From the NCBI GenBank assembly GCA_029207755.1, contig JARCOQ010000109.1:62001-126000 (forward strand): a stretch of DNA of 64,000 nt. Direction: 5' to 3'. The position numbers and the translations under genes were made by a program. The notes under the pieces were generated by a model. That model was not told the DNA's origin, made no database searches, and saw nothing but the letters and a program-made list of their open reading frames with translations. Shown piece by piece: positions 49,501 to 62,484 of the stretch. The DNA comes from Chamaea fasciata (lineage: Eukaryota; Chordata; Aves; Passeriformes; Sylviidae). Numbering within the stretch: the first letter of the stretch is position 1; every line of letters begins with the position of its first letter.

Positions 49501-52500
49501 TCAGGCACCTGGGCAGCTGACTTTACTTACTCCTGGAAACAGCCCATCCTTTGTGCCCAACTCCCTCTGCCGGGCACCAGGCCTCGACCACCTACAATCC
49601 TGAACGGAACAGGATTTCTTCCAGATGCAAGCTGCCACAAGCAGGTAGCCTGGCTTCCCATGGAGGGCCAAAGGCCTCCTACAAACTGACATCAGGCACG
49701 TGGGCAGCTGACTTTACTTACCTCTCTAAACAAGACATCCTTTGAGCCCAACTCCCTCAGCCGGGCACCTGGCCTCGGCCACCTACAATCCCGAACGAAA
49801 CAGCATTTCTTCCAGATGCAAGCTGCCACAAGCAGGAAGACTAGCTTCCCTTGGAGGGCCAAAGGCCTCCTACAAACTGACATCAGGCACCTGGGCAGCT
49901 GACTTTACTTGCCCCTGGAAACAGGCCATCCTTTGTGCCCAACTCCCTCTGCCGGGCACCAGGCCTCGGCCACCTACAATCCTGAACGGAACAGGATTTC
50001 TTCCAGATGCAAGCTGCCACAAACTGGAAGCCTGTCATCCCTTGGAGGGCCAAAGGCCTCCTACAAACTGACATCAGGCACCTGGGCAGCTGACCTTACT
50101 TACCCCTGGAAACCAGCCATCATTTGTGCCCAACTCCCTCTGCCGGGCACCTGGCCTCGGCCACCTACAATCCCGAACGGAACAGGATTTCTTCCAGATG
50201 CAAGCTGCCACAAGCAGGAAACCTGGCTTCTCATGGAGGGCCAAAGGCCTCCTACAAACTGACATCAGGCACCTGGGCAGCTGACTTTACTTACTCCTGG
50301 AAACAGCCCATCCTTTGTGCCCAACTCCCTCTGCCGGGCACCAGGCCTTGCCCACCTACAATCCCGAACGGAACAGGATTTCTTCCAGATGCAAGCTGCC
50401 TCAAACTGGAAACCTGGCTTCCCTTGGAGGGCCAAAGGCCTCCTACAAACTGACATCAGGCACCTGGGCAGCTGACTTTACTTACCCCTGGAAACAGGCC
50501 ATCCTTTGTGCCCAACTCCCTCTGCCGGGCACCAGGCCTCGGCCACCTACAATCCTGAACGGAACAGGATTTCTTCCAGATGCAAGCTGCCACAAGCAGG
50601 AAGCCTGGCTTCCCATGGAGGGCCAAAGGCCTCCTACAAACTGACATCAGGCACGTGGGCAGCTGACTTTACTTACCCCTCTAAACAGGACATCCTTTGT
50701 GCCCAACTCCCTCTGCCGGGCACCTGGCCTCGGCCACCTACAATCCCGAACGGAGCAGGATTTCTTCCCGATGCATGCTGCCACAAGCTGGAAGACTGGT
50801 TTCCAATGGAGGACCAAAGGCCTCCTACAAACTGACATCAGGCACCTGGGCAGCTGACTTTACTTATTCCTGGAAACAGGCCATCCTTTGTGCCCAACTC
50901 CCTCTGCCGGGCACCAGGCCTCGGCCACCTACAATCCTGAACGGAACAGGATTTCTTCCAGATGCAAGCTGCCACAAACTGGAAGCCTGTCATCCCTTGG
51001 AGGGCCAAAGGCCTCCTACAAACTGACATCAGGCACCTGGGCAGCTGACCTTACTTACCCCTGGAAACCAGCCATCATTTGTGCCCAACTCCCTCTGCCG
51101 GGCACCTGGCCTCGGCCACCTACAATCCCGAACGGAACAGGATTTCTTCCAGATGCAGGCTGCCACAAGCAGTAAACCTGGCTTCCCATGGAGGGCCAAA
51201 GGCCTCCTACAAACTGACATCAGGCACCTGGGCAGCTGACTTTACTTACCCCTGGAAACAGGCCATCCTTTGTGCCCAACTCCCTCTGCCAAGCACCAGG
51301 CCTTGCCCACCTACAATCCCGAACGGAACAGGATTTCTTCCAGATGCAAGCTGCCACAAACTGGAAGACAAGCTTCCCTTGGAGGGCCAAAGGCCTCCTA
51401 CAAACTGACATCAGGCACCTGGGCAGCTGACTTTACTTACCCCTGGAAACAGCCCATCCTTTGTGCCCAACTCCCTCTGCCGGGCACCAGGCCTCGCCCA
51501 CCTACAATCCCGAACGGAACAGGATTTCTTCCAGATGCAAGCTGCCACAAACTGGAAGACAAGCTTCCCTTGGAGGGCCAAAGGCCTCCTACAAACTGAC
51601 ATCAGGCACCTGGGCAGCTGACTTTACTTACCCCTGGAAACAGCCCATCCTTTGTGCCCAACTTCCTCTGCTGGGCACTAGGCCTCGGCCACCAACAATC
51701 CCGAACGGAACAGGATTTCTTCCAGATGCAAGCTGCCACAAGCAGGAAGCCTGGCTTCCCATGGAGGGCCAAAGGCCTCCTACAAACTGACATCCGGCAC
51801 GTGGGCAGCTGACTTTACTTACCGCTCTAAACAGGCCATCCTTTGTGCCCAACTCCCTCTGCCGGGCACCTGGCCTCGGCCACCTACAAACCCGAGCGGA
51901 ACAGGATTTCTTCCCGATGCAAGCTGCCACAAGCTGGAAGACTGGTTTCCCATGGAGGACCAAAGGCCTCCTACAAACTGACATCAGGCACCTGGGCAGC
52001 TGACTTTACTTACTCCTGGAAACAGCCCATCCTTTGTGTCCAACTCCCTCTGCCGGGCACCAGGCCTCGACCACCTACAATCCTGAACGGAACACGATTT
52101 CTTCCAGATGCAAGCTGCCACAAGCAGGTAGCCTGGCTTCCCATGGAGGGCCAAAGGCCTCCTACAAACTGACATCAGGCACGTGGGCAGCTGACTTTAC
52201 TTACCCCTCTAAACAGGACATCCTTTGAGCCCAACTCCCTCAGCCGGGCACCTGGCCTCGGCCACCTACAATCCCGAACGAAACAGCATTTCATCCAGAT
52301 GCAAGCTGCCACAAGCAGGAAGACTAGCTTCCCTTGCAGGGCCAAAGGCCTCCTACAAACTGACATGAGGCACCTGGGCAGCTGACTTTACTTACCCCTG
52401 GAAACAGCCCATCCTTTGTTCCCAACTCCCTCTTCCGGGCACCAGGCCTCGGCCACCTACAATCCTGAACGGAACAGGATTTCTTCCAGATGCAAGCTGC

Positions 52501-53128
52501 CACAAACTGGAAGCCTGTCATCCCTTGGAGGGCCAAAAGCCTCCTACAAACTGATATCAGGCTCCTAAGCAGCTGACCTTCCTACCCCTGGAAACCAGCC
52601 ATCATTTGTGCCCAACTCCCTCTGCCGGGCACCAGGCCTCGGCCACCTACAATCCTGAACGTAACAGGATTTCTTCCAGATGCAAGCTGCCACAAGCAGG
52701 AAGCCTGGCTTCTCATGGAGGGCCAAAGGCCTCCTACAAACTGACATCAGGCATGTGGGCAGCTGACTTTACTTACCCCTCTAAACAGGACATCCTTTGT
52801 GCCCAACTTCCTCTGCCCGGCACCTGGCCTCGGCCACCTACAATCCCGAACGAAACAGCATTTCTTCCAGATGCATGTTGCCACATGCTGGAAGACTAGC
52901 TTCCCTTGGAGGGCCAAAGGCCTCCTACAAACTGACATCAGGCACCTGGGCAGCTGACTTTACTTACCCCTGGAAACAGCCCATCCTTTGTGCCTAACTC
53001 CGTCAGCTGGGCACCCAGCTCCGGCCACCTACAATCCCGAACGAAACAGGATTTCTTCCAGATGCAAACTGCCTTGAACAGGAAGACAAGCTTCCCTTGG
53101 AGGGCCAAAGGCCTCCTACTAACTGACA
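49501..53128. repeat. Nineteen-monomer block repeated from 15516-19143
   Basis: The offset is 33,985 bases or 178 units, and the order of units is the same throughout. The final units (52557, 52747, 52938) match the first part of the 29-unit HOR, then the match stops where the HOR continues at 19144. Local changes are CTCCTAAGCAG near 52564 and CTGACATGAGG near 52365. Confidence 0.87.
52557..52746. repeat. 190-bp GGCTCCTAAG monomer
   Basis: It is related to 18572 but carries CTCCTAAGCAG, so it diverged after the 34-kb-distant copies separated. Confidence 0.88.
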
Positions 53129-53319
53129 TCAGGCACCTGGGCAGCTGACTTTACTTACCCCTGGAAACAGGCCATCCTTTGTGCCCAACTCCCTCTGCCG
53201 GGCCCACAGCTTTGGCCACCTACAATCCCGAACGGAACAGGAGTTCTTCCAGATGCAAGCTGCCACAAGCTGGAAATGTGGCTTCACTTGGAGGGCCAAA
53301 GGCCTCCTACAAACTGACA

Positions 53320-53510
53320 TCAGGCACCTGGGCAGCTGACTTTACTTTCCTAAAGAAACAGGCCATCATTTGTGCCCAACTCCCTCTGCCGGGCACCTGG
53401 CCTCGGCCACCTACAATCCCGAACGGAACAGGATTTCTTCCAGATGCAAGCTGCCACAAACTGGAAGACAAGCTTCCCTTGGAGGGCCAAAGGCCTCCTA
53501 CAAACTGACA
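53320..53510. repeat. Full-length TTTCCTAAAG monomer
   Basis: This unit has TTTCCTAAAGAAACAGGCC and is 191 bases. The six 190-base relatives read AAATAGCC. It probably keeps the form that preceded the one-base deletion. Confidence 0.8.
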
Positions 53511-53701
53511 TCAGGCACCTGGGCAGCTGACTTTACTTACCCCTGGAAACAGGCCATCCTTTGTGCCCAACTCCCTCTGCCAGGCACCAGGCTTCGGCCA
53601 CCTACAATCCCGAACGGAACAGCATTTCTTCCAGATGCAAGCTGCCACAAGCAGGAAGCCTGGCTTCTCTTGGAGGGTCAAAGGCCTCCTACAAACTGAC
53701 A

Positions 53702-53891
53702 TCAGGCACCTGGGCAGCTGACTTTACTTATCCCTGGAAACAGGCCATCCTTTGTGCCCAACACCCTCTGCCGGGCACCTGGCCTCGGCCACCTACAGTC
53801 CCGAACGGAACCGGAGTTCTTCCAGATGCAAGCTGCCACAAGCTGAAACGTGGCTTCCCTAGGAGGGCCATTGGCCTCCTACAAACTGACA
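53702..53891. repeat. 190-bp monomer with GCTGAAACG deletion
   Basis: A private loss of one G (AAGCTGAAACG for AAGCTGGAAACG) is found only here. Dyad II is also damaged (AGGAGGGCCATTGGCC). Confidence 0.88.
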
Positions 53892-55992
53892 TCAGGCACC
53901 TGGGCAGCTGACTTTACTTACTCCTGGAAACAGCCCATCCTTTGTGCCCAACTCCCTCTGCGGGTCACCAGGCCTCGGCCACCTACAATCCTGAACGGAA
54001 CAGGATTTCTTCCAGATGCAAGCTGCCACAAGCAGGAAGCCTGGCTTCCCATGGAGGGCCAAAGGCCTCCTACAAACTGACATCAGGCACGTGGGCAGCT
54101 GACTTTACTTACCCCTCTAAACAGGACATCCTTTGTGCCCAACTCCCTCTGCCGGGCACCTGGCCTCGGCCACCTACAATCCCGAACGAAACAGCATTTC
54201 TTCTAGATGCAAGCTGCCACAAGCTGGAAGACTAGCTTCCCTTGGAGGGCCAAAGGCCTCCTACAAACTGACATCAGGCACCTGGGCAGCTGACTTTACT
54301 TACCCCTGGAAACAGGCCATCCTTTGTGCCTAACTCCCTCAGCTGGGCACCCAGCTCCGGCCACCTACAATCCCGAACGGAACAGGATTTCTTCCCGATG
54401 CAAACTGCCTTGAACAGGATGACAAGCTTCCCTTGGAGGGACAAAGGCCTCCTACAAACTGACATCAGGCACCTGGGCAGCTGACTTTACTTACCCCTTG
54501 AAACAGGCCTTCTTTTGTGCCCAACTCCCTCTGCCGGGCCCACAGCTTTGGCCACCTACAATCCCGAACGGAACAGGAGTTCTTCCAGATGCAAGCTGCC
54601 ACAAGCTGGAAACGTGGCTTCACTTGGAGGGCCAAAGGCCTCCTACAAACTGACATCAGGCACCTGGGCAGCTGACTTTACTTACCCCTGGAAACAGGCC
54701 ATCCTTTGTGCCCAACTCCCTCTGCCGGGCACCTGGCCTCGGCCACCTACAATCCCGAACGGAACAGGATTTCTTCCAGATGCAAGCTGCCACAAGCTGG
54801 AAGACTGGTTTCCAATGGAGGACCAAAGGCCTCCTACAAACTGGCATCAGGCACCTGGGCAGCTGACTTTACTTACCCCTGGAAACAGGCCATCCTTTGT
54901 GCCCAACTCCCTCTGCCGGGCACCAGGCCTCGGCCACCTGCAATCTCGAACAGATCAGTATTACTTCCCGATGCAAGCTGCCACAAACTGGAAGACTTGC
55001 TTCCGTTGGAGGGCCAAAGGTAACCTACAAACTGACATCAGGCACCTGGGCAGCTGACTTTACTTACCCCTGGAAACAGGTCATTCTTTGTTCCCAATTC
55101 CCCCAGCCGGGCACCTAGCTCCGGCCACCTACAATCCAGAACGAAACAGGATTTCTTCCAGATGCAAGCTGCCACAAGCAGGAAGCCTGGCTTCCCATGG
55201 AGGGCCAAAGGCCTCCTACAAACTGACATCAGGCACCTGGGCAGCTGACTTTACTTACCCCTGGAAACAGGACATCGTTTGTGCACAACTCCCTCTGCCG
55301 GGCACCTGGCCTCGGCCACCTACAATCCCGAACGGAACAGGATTTCTTCCAGATGCAAGCTGCCTTTAACAGGAAGACAAGCTTCCCATGGAGGGCCAAA
55401 GGCCTCCTATAAACTGACATCAGGCATTTGGGCAGCTGACTTAACTTACCCCTGGAAACAGCCCATCATTTGTGCCCAACTCCCTCTGCCAAGCACCAGG
55501 CCTTGCCCACCTACAATCCCGAACGGAACAGGATTTCTTCCAGATGCAAGCTGCCACAAACTGGAAGACTGGTTTCCCTTGGAGGGCCAAAGGCCTCCTA
55601 CAAACTGACATCAGGCACCTGGGCAGCTGACTTTACTTACCCCTGGAAACAGGCCATCCTTTGTGCCCAACTCCCTCTGCCGGGCACCAGGCCACGGCCA
55701 CCTGCAATCTCGAACAGATCAGTATTACTTCCCGATGCAAGCTGCCACAAGCTGGAAGCCTGGCTTTCCATGGAGGACCAATAGCCACCTGCAAACTGAC
55801 ATCAGGCACCTGGGCAGCTGACTTTACTTACCCCTGGAAACAGCCCAGCCTTTGTGTCCAACTCCCTCATCCGGGCACCCAGCTCCGGCCAGCTACAATC
55901 CCGAACGGAACAGGATTTCTTCCAGATGCAAGCTGCCACAAACTGGAAGCCTGTCATCCCTTGGAGGGCCAAAGGCCTCCTACAAACTGACA

Positions 55993-58282
55993 TCAGGCAC
56001 CTGGGCAGCTGACCTTACTTACCCCTGGAAACCAGTCATCATTTGTGCCCAACTCCCTCTGCCGGGCACCTGGCCTCGGCCACCTACAATCCCGAACGGA
56101 ACAGGATTTCTTCCAGATGCAAGCTGCCACAAGCAGGAAACCTGGCTTCCCATGGAGGGCCAAAGGCCTCCTACAAACTGACATCAGGCACCTGGGCAGC
56201 TGACTTTACTTACCCCTGGAAACAGCCCATCCTTTGTGCCCAACTCCCTCTGCCGGGCACCTGGCCTCGGCCACCTAAAATCCCGAACGGAACAGGATTT
56301 CTTCCAGATGCAAGCTGCCACAAACTGGAAGACAAGCTTCCCTTGGAGGGCCAAAGGCCTCCTACAAACTGACATCAGGCACCTGGGCAGCTGACTTTAC
56401 TTACCCCTGGAAACAGGCCATCCTTTGTGCCCAACTCCCTCTGCCGGGCACCAGGCCTCGCCCACCTACAATCCCGAACGGAACAGGATTTCTTCCAGAT
56501 GCAAGCTGCCACAAACTGGAAGACAAGCTTCCCTTGGAGGGCCAAAGGCCTCCTACAAACTGACATCAGGCACCTGGGCAGCTGACTTTACTTACCCCTG
56601 GAAACAGGCCATCCTTTGTGCCCAACTCCCTTTGCCGGGCACCAGGCCACGGCCACCTACAATCCTGAACGGAACAGGATTTCTTCCAGATGCAAGCTGC
56701 CACAAACTGGAAGCCTGTCATCCCTTGGAGGGCCAAAGGCTACCTACAAACTGACATCAGGCACCTGGGCAGCTGACCATACTTACCCCTGGAAACCAGC
56801 CATCATTTGTGCCCAACTCCCTCTGCCGGGCACCTGGCCTCGGCCACCTACAATCCCGAACGGAACAGGATTTCTTCCAGATGCAAGCTGCCACAAGCAG
56901 TAAACCTGGCTTCCCATGGAGGGCCAAAGGCCTCCTACAAACTGACATCAGGCACCTGGGCAGCTGACTTTACTTACCCCTGGAAACAGCCCATCCTTTC
57001 TGCCCAACTCCCTCTGCCAAGCACCAGGCTTTGCCCACCTACAATCCCGAACGGAACAGGATTTCTTCCAGATGCAAGCTGCCACAAACTGGAAGACAAG
57101 CTTCCCTTGGAGGGCCAAAGGCCTCCTACAAACTGACATCAGGCACCTGGGCAGCTGACTTTACTTACCCCTGGAAACAGCCCATCATTTTTGTCCAACT
57201 CCCTCTGCCGGGCACTAGGCCTCGGCCACCAACAATCCTGAACGGAACAGGATTTCTTCCAGATGCAAGCTGCCACAAGCAGGAAGCCTGGCTTCCCATG
57301 GAGGGCCAAAGGCCTCCTACAAACTGACATCAGGCACGTGGGCAGCTGACTTTACTTACCGCTCTAAACAGGCCATCCTTTGTGCCCAACTCCCTCTGCC
57401 GGGCACCTGGCCTTGGCCACCTACAAACCCGAGCCGAACAGGATTTCTTCCCGATGCAAGCTGCCACAAGCTGGAAGACTGGTTTCCCATGGAGGACCAA
57501 AGGCCTCCTACAAACTGACATCAGGCACCTGGGCAGCTGACTTTACTTACTCCTGGAAACAGCCCATCCTTTGTGCCCAACTCCCTCTGCCGGGCACCAG
57601 GCCGCGGCCACCTACAATCCTGAACGGAACACGATTTCTTCCAGATGCAAGCTGCCACAAGCAGGAAGCCTGGCTTCCCATGGAGGGCCAAAGGCCTCCT
57701 ACAAACTGACATCAGGCACGTGGGCAGCTGACTTTACTTACCCCTCTAAACAGGACATCCTTTGAGCCCAACTCCCTCAGCCGGGCACCTGGCCTCGGCC
57801 ACCTACAATCCCGAACGAAACAGCATTTCATCCAGATGCAAGCTGCCACAAGCAGGAAGACTAGCTTCCCTTGGAGGGCCAAAGGCCTCCTACAAACTGA
57901 CATCAGGCACCTGGGCAGCTGACTTTACTTACCCCTGGAAACAGGCCATCCTTTGTGCCCAACTCCCTCTTCCGGGCACCAGGCCTCGGCCACCTACAAT
58001 CCTGAACGGAACAGGATTTCTTCCAGATGCAAGCTGCCACAAACTGGAAGCCTGTCATCCCTTGGAGGGCCAAAGGCCTCCTACAAACTGATATCAGGCA
58101 CCTGGGCAGCTGACCTTCTTACCCCTGAAACCAGCCATCACTTGTGCCCAACTCCCTCTGCCGGGCACCTGGCCTCGGCCACCTACAATCCCGAACGGAA
58201 CAGGATTTCTTCCAGATGCAAGCTGCCACAAGCAGTAAACCTGGCTTCCCATGGAGGGCCAAAGGCCTCCTACAAACTGACA
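55993..58282. repeat. Return of left-domain HOR units (12 monomers)
   Basis: 55993-57138 matches 6160-7305, with CAGTCATC, CCTAAAATCCCG, CTTTGCCGGG, AGCAGTAAACC and AGGCTTTGCCC units. 57139-58282 matches 7497-8640, including the 189-base unit with CCCCTGAAACC (58094). The unit at 7306 is skipped. Private changes include AGGCCACGG (56647), AGGCCGCGG (57602) and CATTTTTGTCC (57186). Confidence 0.82.
58094..58282. repeat. 189-bp monomer (CCCCTGAAACC form), right side
   Basis: It has the same deletions as 3870 and 8452 at a distance of about 50 kb, and so supports common descent of the blocks around them. Confidence 0.9.
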
Positions 58283-58473
58283 TCAGGCACCTGGGCAGCT
58301 GACTTTACTTACCCCTGGAAACAGGCCATCCTTTGTGCCCAACTCCCTCTGCCGGGCACCAGGCCTCGGCCACCTACAATCCTGAACGGAACAGGATTTC
58401 TTCCAGATGCAAGCTGCCACAAGCAGGAAGCCTGGCTTCCCATGGAGGGCCAAAGGCCTCCTACAAACTGACA

Positions 58474-58665
58474 TCAGGCACGTGGGCAGCTGACTTTACT
58501 TACCCCTCTAAACAGGACATCCTTTGTGCCCAACTTCCTCTGCCGGGCACCTGGCCTCGGCCACCTACAATCCCGAACGAAACAGCATTTCTTCCAGATG
58601 CATGCTGCCACAAGCTGGAAGACTAGCTTCCCTTTGGAGGGCCAAAGGCCTCCTACAAACTGACA
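58474..58665. repeat. 192-bp monomer, the only lengthened unit
   Basis: One extra T in CTTCCCTTTGGAGGG makes this the single unit longer than 191 bases. Confidence 0.88.
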
Positions 58666-59047
58666 TCAGGCACCTGGGCAGCTGACTTTACTTACCCCTG
58701 GAAACAGTCCATCATTTGTGCCTAACTCCGTCAGCTGGGCACCCAGCTCCGGCCACCTACAATCCCGAACGAAACAGGATTTCTTCCAGATGCAAACTGC
58801 CTTGAACAGGAAGACAAGCTTCCCTTGGAGGGCCAAAGGCCTCCTACTAACTGACATCAGGCACCTGGGCAGCTGACTTTACTTACCCCTGGAAACAGGC
58901 CATCCTTTGTGCCCAACTCCCTCGGCCGGGCCCACAGTTTTGGCCACCTACAATCCCGAACGGAACAGGAGTTCTTCCAGATGCAAGCTGCCACAAGCTG
59001 GAAATGTGGCTTCACTTGGAGGGCCAAAGGCCTCCTACAAACTGACA

Positions 59048-59237
59048 TCAGGCACCTGGGCAGCTGACTTTACTTTCCTAAAGAAATAGCCATCATTTGT
59101 GCCCAACTCCCTCTGCCGGGCACCTGGCCTCGGCCACCTAAAATCCCGAACGGAACACGATTTCTTCCAGATGCAAGCTGCCACAAACTGGAAGACAAGC
59201 TTCCCTTGGAGGGCCAAAGGCCTCCTACAAACTGACA
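59048..59237. repeat. 190-bp TTTCCTAAAG monomer, right side
   Basis: It has the AAATAGCC form as in 9787, but here combined with a CCTAAAATCCCG second half, so the monomer is itself a join of two types. Confidence 0.88.
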
Positions 59238-62200
59238 TCAGGCACCTGGGCAGCTGACTTTACTTACCCCTGGAAACAGCCCATCCTTTGTGCCTAACTC
59301 CGTCAGCTGGGCACCTAGCTCCGGCCACCTACAATCCCGAACGAAACAGGATTTCTTCCAGATGCAAACTGCCTTGAACAGGAAGACAAGCTTCCCTTGG
59401 AGGGCCAAAGGCCTCCTACAAACTGACATCAGGCACCTGGGCAGCTGACTTTACTTACCCCTGGAAACAGCCCATCCTTTGTGCCCAACTTCTTCTGCCG
59501 GGCACCCTGCTCCGGCCACCTACAATCCCGAACGGAACAGCATTTCTTCCAGATGCAAGCTGCCACAAGCTGGAAGACTGGTTTCCCATGCAGGACCAAA
59601 GGCCTCCTACAAACTGGCATCAGGCACCTGGGCAGCTGACTTTACTTACCCCTGGAAACAGGCCATCCTTTGTGCCCAACTCCCTCTGCCGGGCACCAGG
59701 CCTCGGCCACCTGCAATCTCGAACAGATCGGTATTACTTCCCGATGCAAGCTGCCACAAGCTGGAAGCCTGGCTTTCCATGGAGGACCAATAGCCACCTG
59801 CAAACTGACATCAGGCACCTGGGCAGCTGACTTTACTTACCCCTGGAAACAGCCCAGCCTTTGTGTCCAACTCCCTCATCCGGGCACCCAGCTCCGGCCA
59901 GCTACAATCCCGAACGGAACAGGATTTCTTCCAGATGCAAGCTGCCACAAGCAGGAAGCCAAGCTTCCCATGGAGGGCCAAAGGCCTCCTAAAAACTGAC
60001 ATCAGGCACCTGGGCAGATGACTTTACTTACCCCTGGAAACAGGACATCCTTTGTGCCCAACTCCCTCTGCCGGGCAGATGGCTTCGGCCACCTACAATC
60101 CCGAACGGAACCGGAGTTCTTCCAGATGCAAGCTGCCACAAACTGGAAGCCTGTCATCCCTTGGAGGGCCAAAGGCCTCCTACAAACAGACATCAGGCAC
60201 CTGGGCAGCTGACTTTACTTACCCCTGGAAACAGGCCATCATTTGTGCCCAACTCCCTCTGCCGGGCACCCTGCTCCGGCAACCTACAATCCTGAACGGA
60301 ACAGGATTTCTTCCAGATGCAAGCTGCCTTAAACAGGAAGACGAGCTTCCCTTGGAGGGCCAAAGGCCTCCTACAAACTGACATCAGGCACCTGGGCATC
60401 GGACTTTACTTACCCCTGGAAACAGCCCATCCTTTGTGCCCAACTCCCTCTGCCGGGCACCTGGCCTCGGCCACCTACAATCCCGAACGGAACAGGATTT
60501 CTTCCAGATGCAAGCTGCGACAAGCTGGAAGACTGGTTTCCCAAGGAGGACCAAAGGCCTCCTAAAAACTGGCATCAGGCATCTGGGCAGCTGACTTTAC
60601 TTACCCCTGGAAACAGCCCATCCTTTGTGCCCAACTCCCTCTGCCGGGCACCAGGTCTCGCCCACCTACAATCCCGAACGGAACAGGATTGCTTCCAGAT
60701 GCAAGCTGCCACAAACTGGAAGACAAGCTTCCCTTGGAGGGCCAAAGGCCTCCTACAAACTGACATCAGGCACCTGGGCAGCTGACTTTACTTACCCCTG
60801 GAAACAGCCCATCCTTTGTGCCCAACTCCCTCTGCCAAGCACCAGGCCTTGCCCACCTACAATCCCGAACGGAACAGGATTTCTTCCAGATGCAAGCTGC
60901 CACAAACTGGAAACCTGGCTTCCCTTGGAGGGCCAAAGGCCTCCTACAAACTGACATCAGGCACCTGGGCAGCTGACTTTACTTACCCCTGGAAACAGCC
61001 CATCCTTTGTGCCCAACTTCCTCTGCCGGGCACCAGGCCTCGGCCACCTACAATCCTGAACGGAACAGGATTTCTTCCAGATGCAAGCTGCCACAAGCAG
61101 GAAGCCTGGCTTCCCATGGAGGGCCAAAGGCCTCCTACAAACTGACATCAGGCACGTGGGCAGCTGACTTTACTTACCCCTTTAAACAGGACATCCTTTG
61201 TGCCCAACTCCCTCAGCCGGGCACCAGGCCTCGCCCACCTACAATCCCGAACAAAACAGGATTTCTTCCAGATGCAAGCTGCCACAAACTGGAAGACAAG
61301 CTTCCCTTGGAGGGCCAAAGGCCTCCTACAAACTGAGATCAGGCACCTGGGCAGCTGACTTTACTTACCCCTGGAAACAGCCCGTCCTTTGTGCCCAACT
61401 CCCTCTGCCGGGCACCAGGCCTCGTCCACCTACAATCCCGAACGGAGCAGGATTTCTTCCAGATGCAAGCTGCCACAAACTGGAAGACAAGCTTCCCTTG
61501 GAGGGCCAAAGGCCTCCTACAAACTGACATCAGGCACCTGGGCAGCTGACTTTACTTACCCCTGGAAACAGGCCATCCTTTGTGCCCAACTCCCTCTGCC
61601 GGGCCCACAGCTTTGGCCACCTACAATCCCGAACAAAACAGGAGTTCTTCCAGATGCAAGCTGCCACAAGCTGGAAATGTGGCTTCACTTGGAGGGCCAA
61701 AGGCCTCCTACAAACTGACATCAGGCACCTGGGCAGCTGACTTTACTTACCTTTGGAAACAGGCCATCATTTGTGCACAACTCCCTCTGCCAAGCACCAG
61801 GCCTCGGCCACCTACAATCCCGAACGGAACAGGATTTCTTCCAGATGCAAGCTGCCACAAACTGGAACCCTGGCTTCCCTTGGAGGGCCAAAGGCCTCCT
61901 ATAAACTGACATCAGGCACCTGGGCAGCTGACTTTACTTACCCCTGGAAACAGCCCATCATTTGTGCCCAACTCCCTCTGCCGGGCACCAGGCCTCGCCC
62001 ACCTACAATCCCGAACGGAACAGGATTTCTTCCAGATGCAAGCTGCCACAAACTGGAAGACTTGCTTCCGTTGGAGGGCCAAAGGTCACCTACAAACTGA
62101 CATCAGGCACCTGGGCAGCTGACTTTACTTACCCCTGGAAACAGGTCATCCTTTGTTCCCAATTCCCCCAGCCGGGCACCTAGCTCCGGCCACCTACAAT

Positions 62201-62484
62201 CCCGAACGGAACAGCATTTCTTCCAGATGCAAGCTGCCACAAGCAGGAAGCCTGGCTTCCCATGGAGGGCCAAAGGCCTCCTACAAACTGACATCAGGCA
62301 CCTGGGCAGCTGACTTTACTTACCCCTGGAAACAGGACATCGTTTGTGCACAACTCCCTCTGCCGGGCACCTGGCCTCGGCCACCTACAATCCCGAACGG
62401 AACAGGATTTCTTCCAGATGCAAGCTGCCTTTAACAGGAAGACTAGCTTCCCTTGGAGGGCCAAAGGCCTCCTATAAACTGATA

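Larger units (their letters stand above)
53129..55992. repeat. Diverged mosaic stretch (15 monomers)
   Basis: Units here resemble known types but few follow a long copy elsewhere. 53320 is a TTTCCTAAAG unit that still has AAACAGGCC and is 191 bases, while six other units of that type read AAATAGCC and are 190 bases. 53702 is 190 bases with GCTGAAACG and CCATTGGCC. 53892 has TGCGGGTCACC. 54465 has CCTTGAAACAGGCCTTC. 55802 has CAGCCCAGCC and CTCATCCGGG, shared only with 59811. 55038, 55229 and 55420 resemble 11123-11505. Confidence 0.75.
58283..62484. repeat. Rearranged relative of the 5.5-kb HOR (22 monomers)
   Basis: 58283-59428 matches 9023-10167. 59429-59810 matches 21051-21432. 59811 resembles 55802. 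60002-60383 matches 21433-21814. From 60384 to about 61529 the units match 22006-23342 with one unit fewer, and 62103-62484 matches 23343-23724. Units 61530-62102 are inserted types, with a CACAGCTTTGG unit at 61530. The unit at 60384 has GGGCATCGGAC, which removes the second hexamer. Confidence 0.78.
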
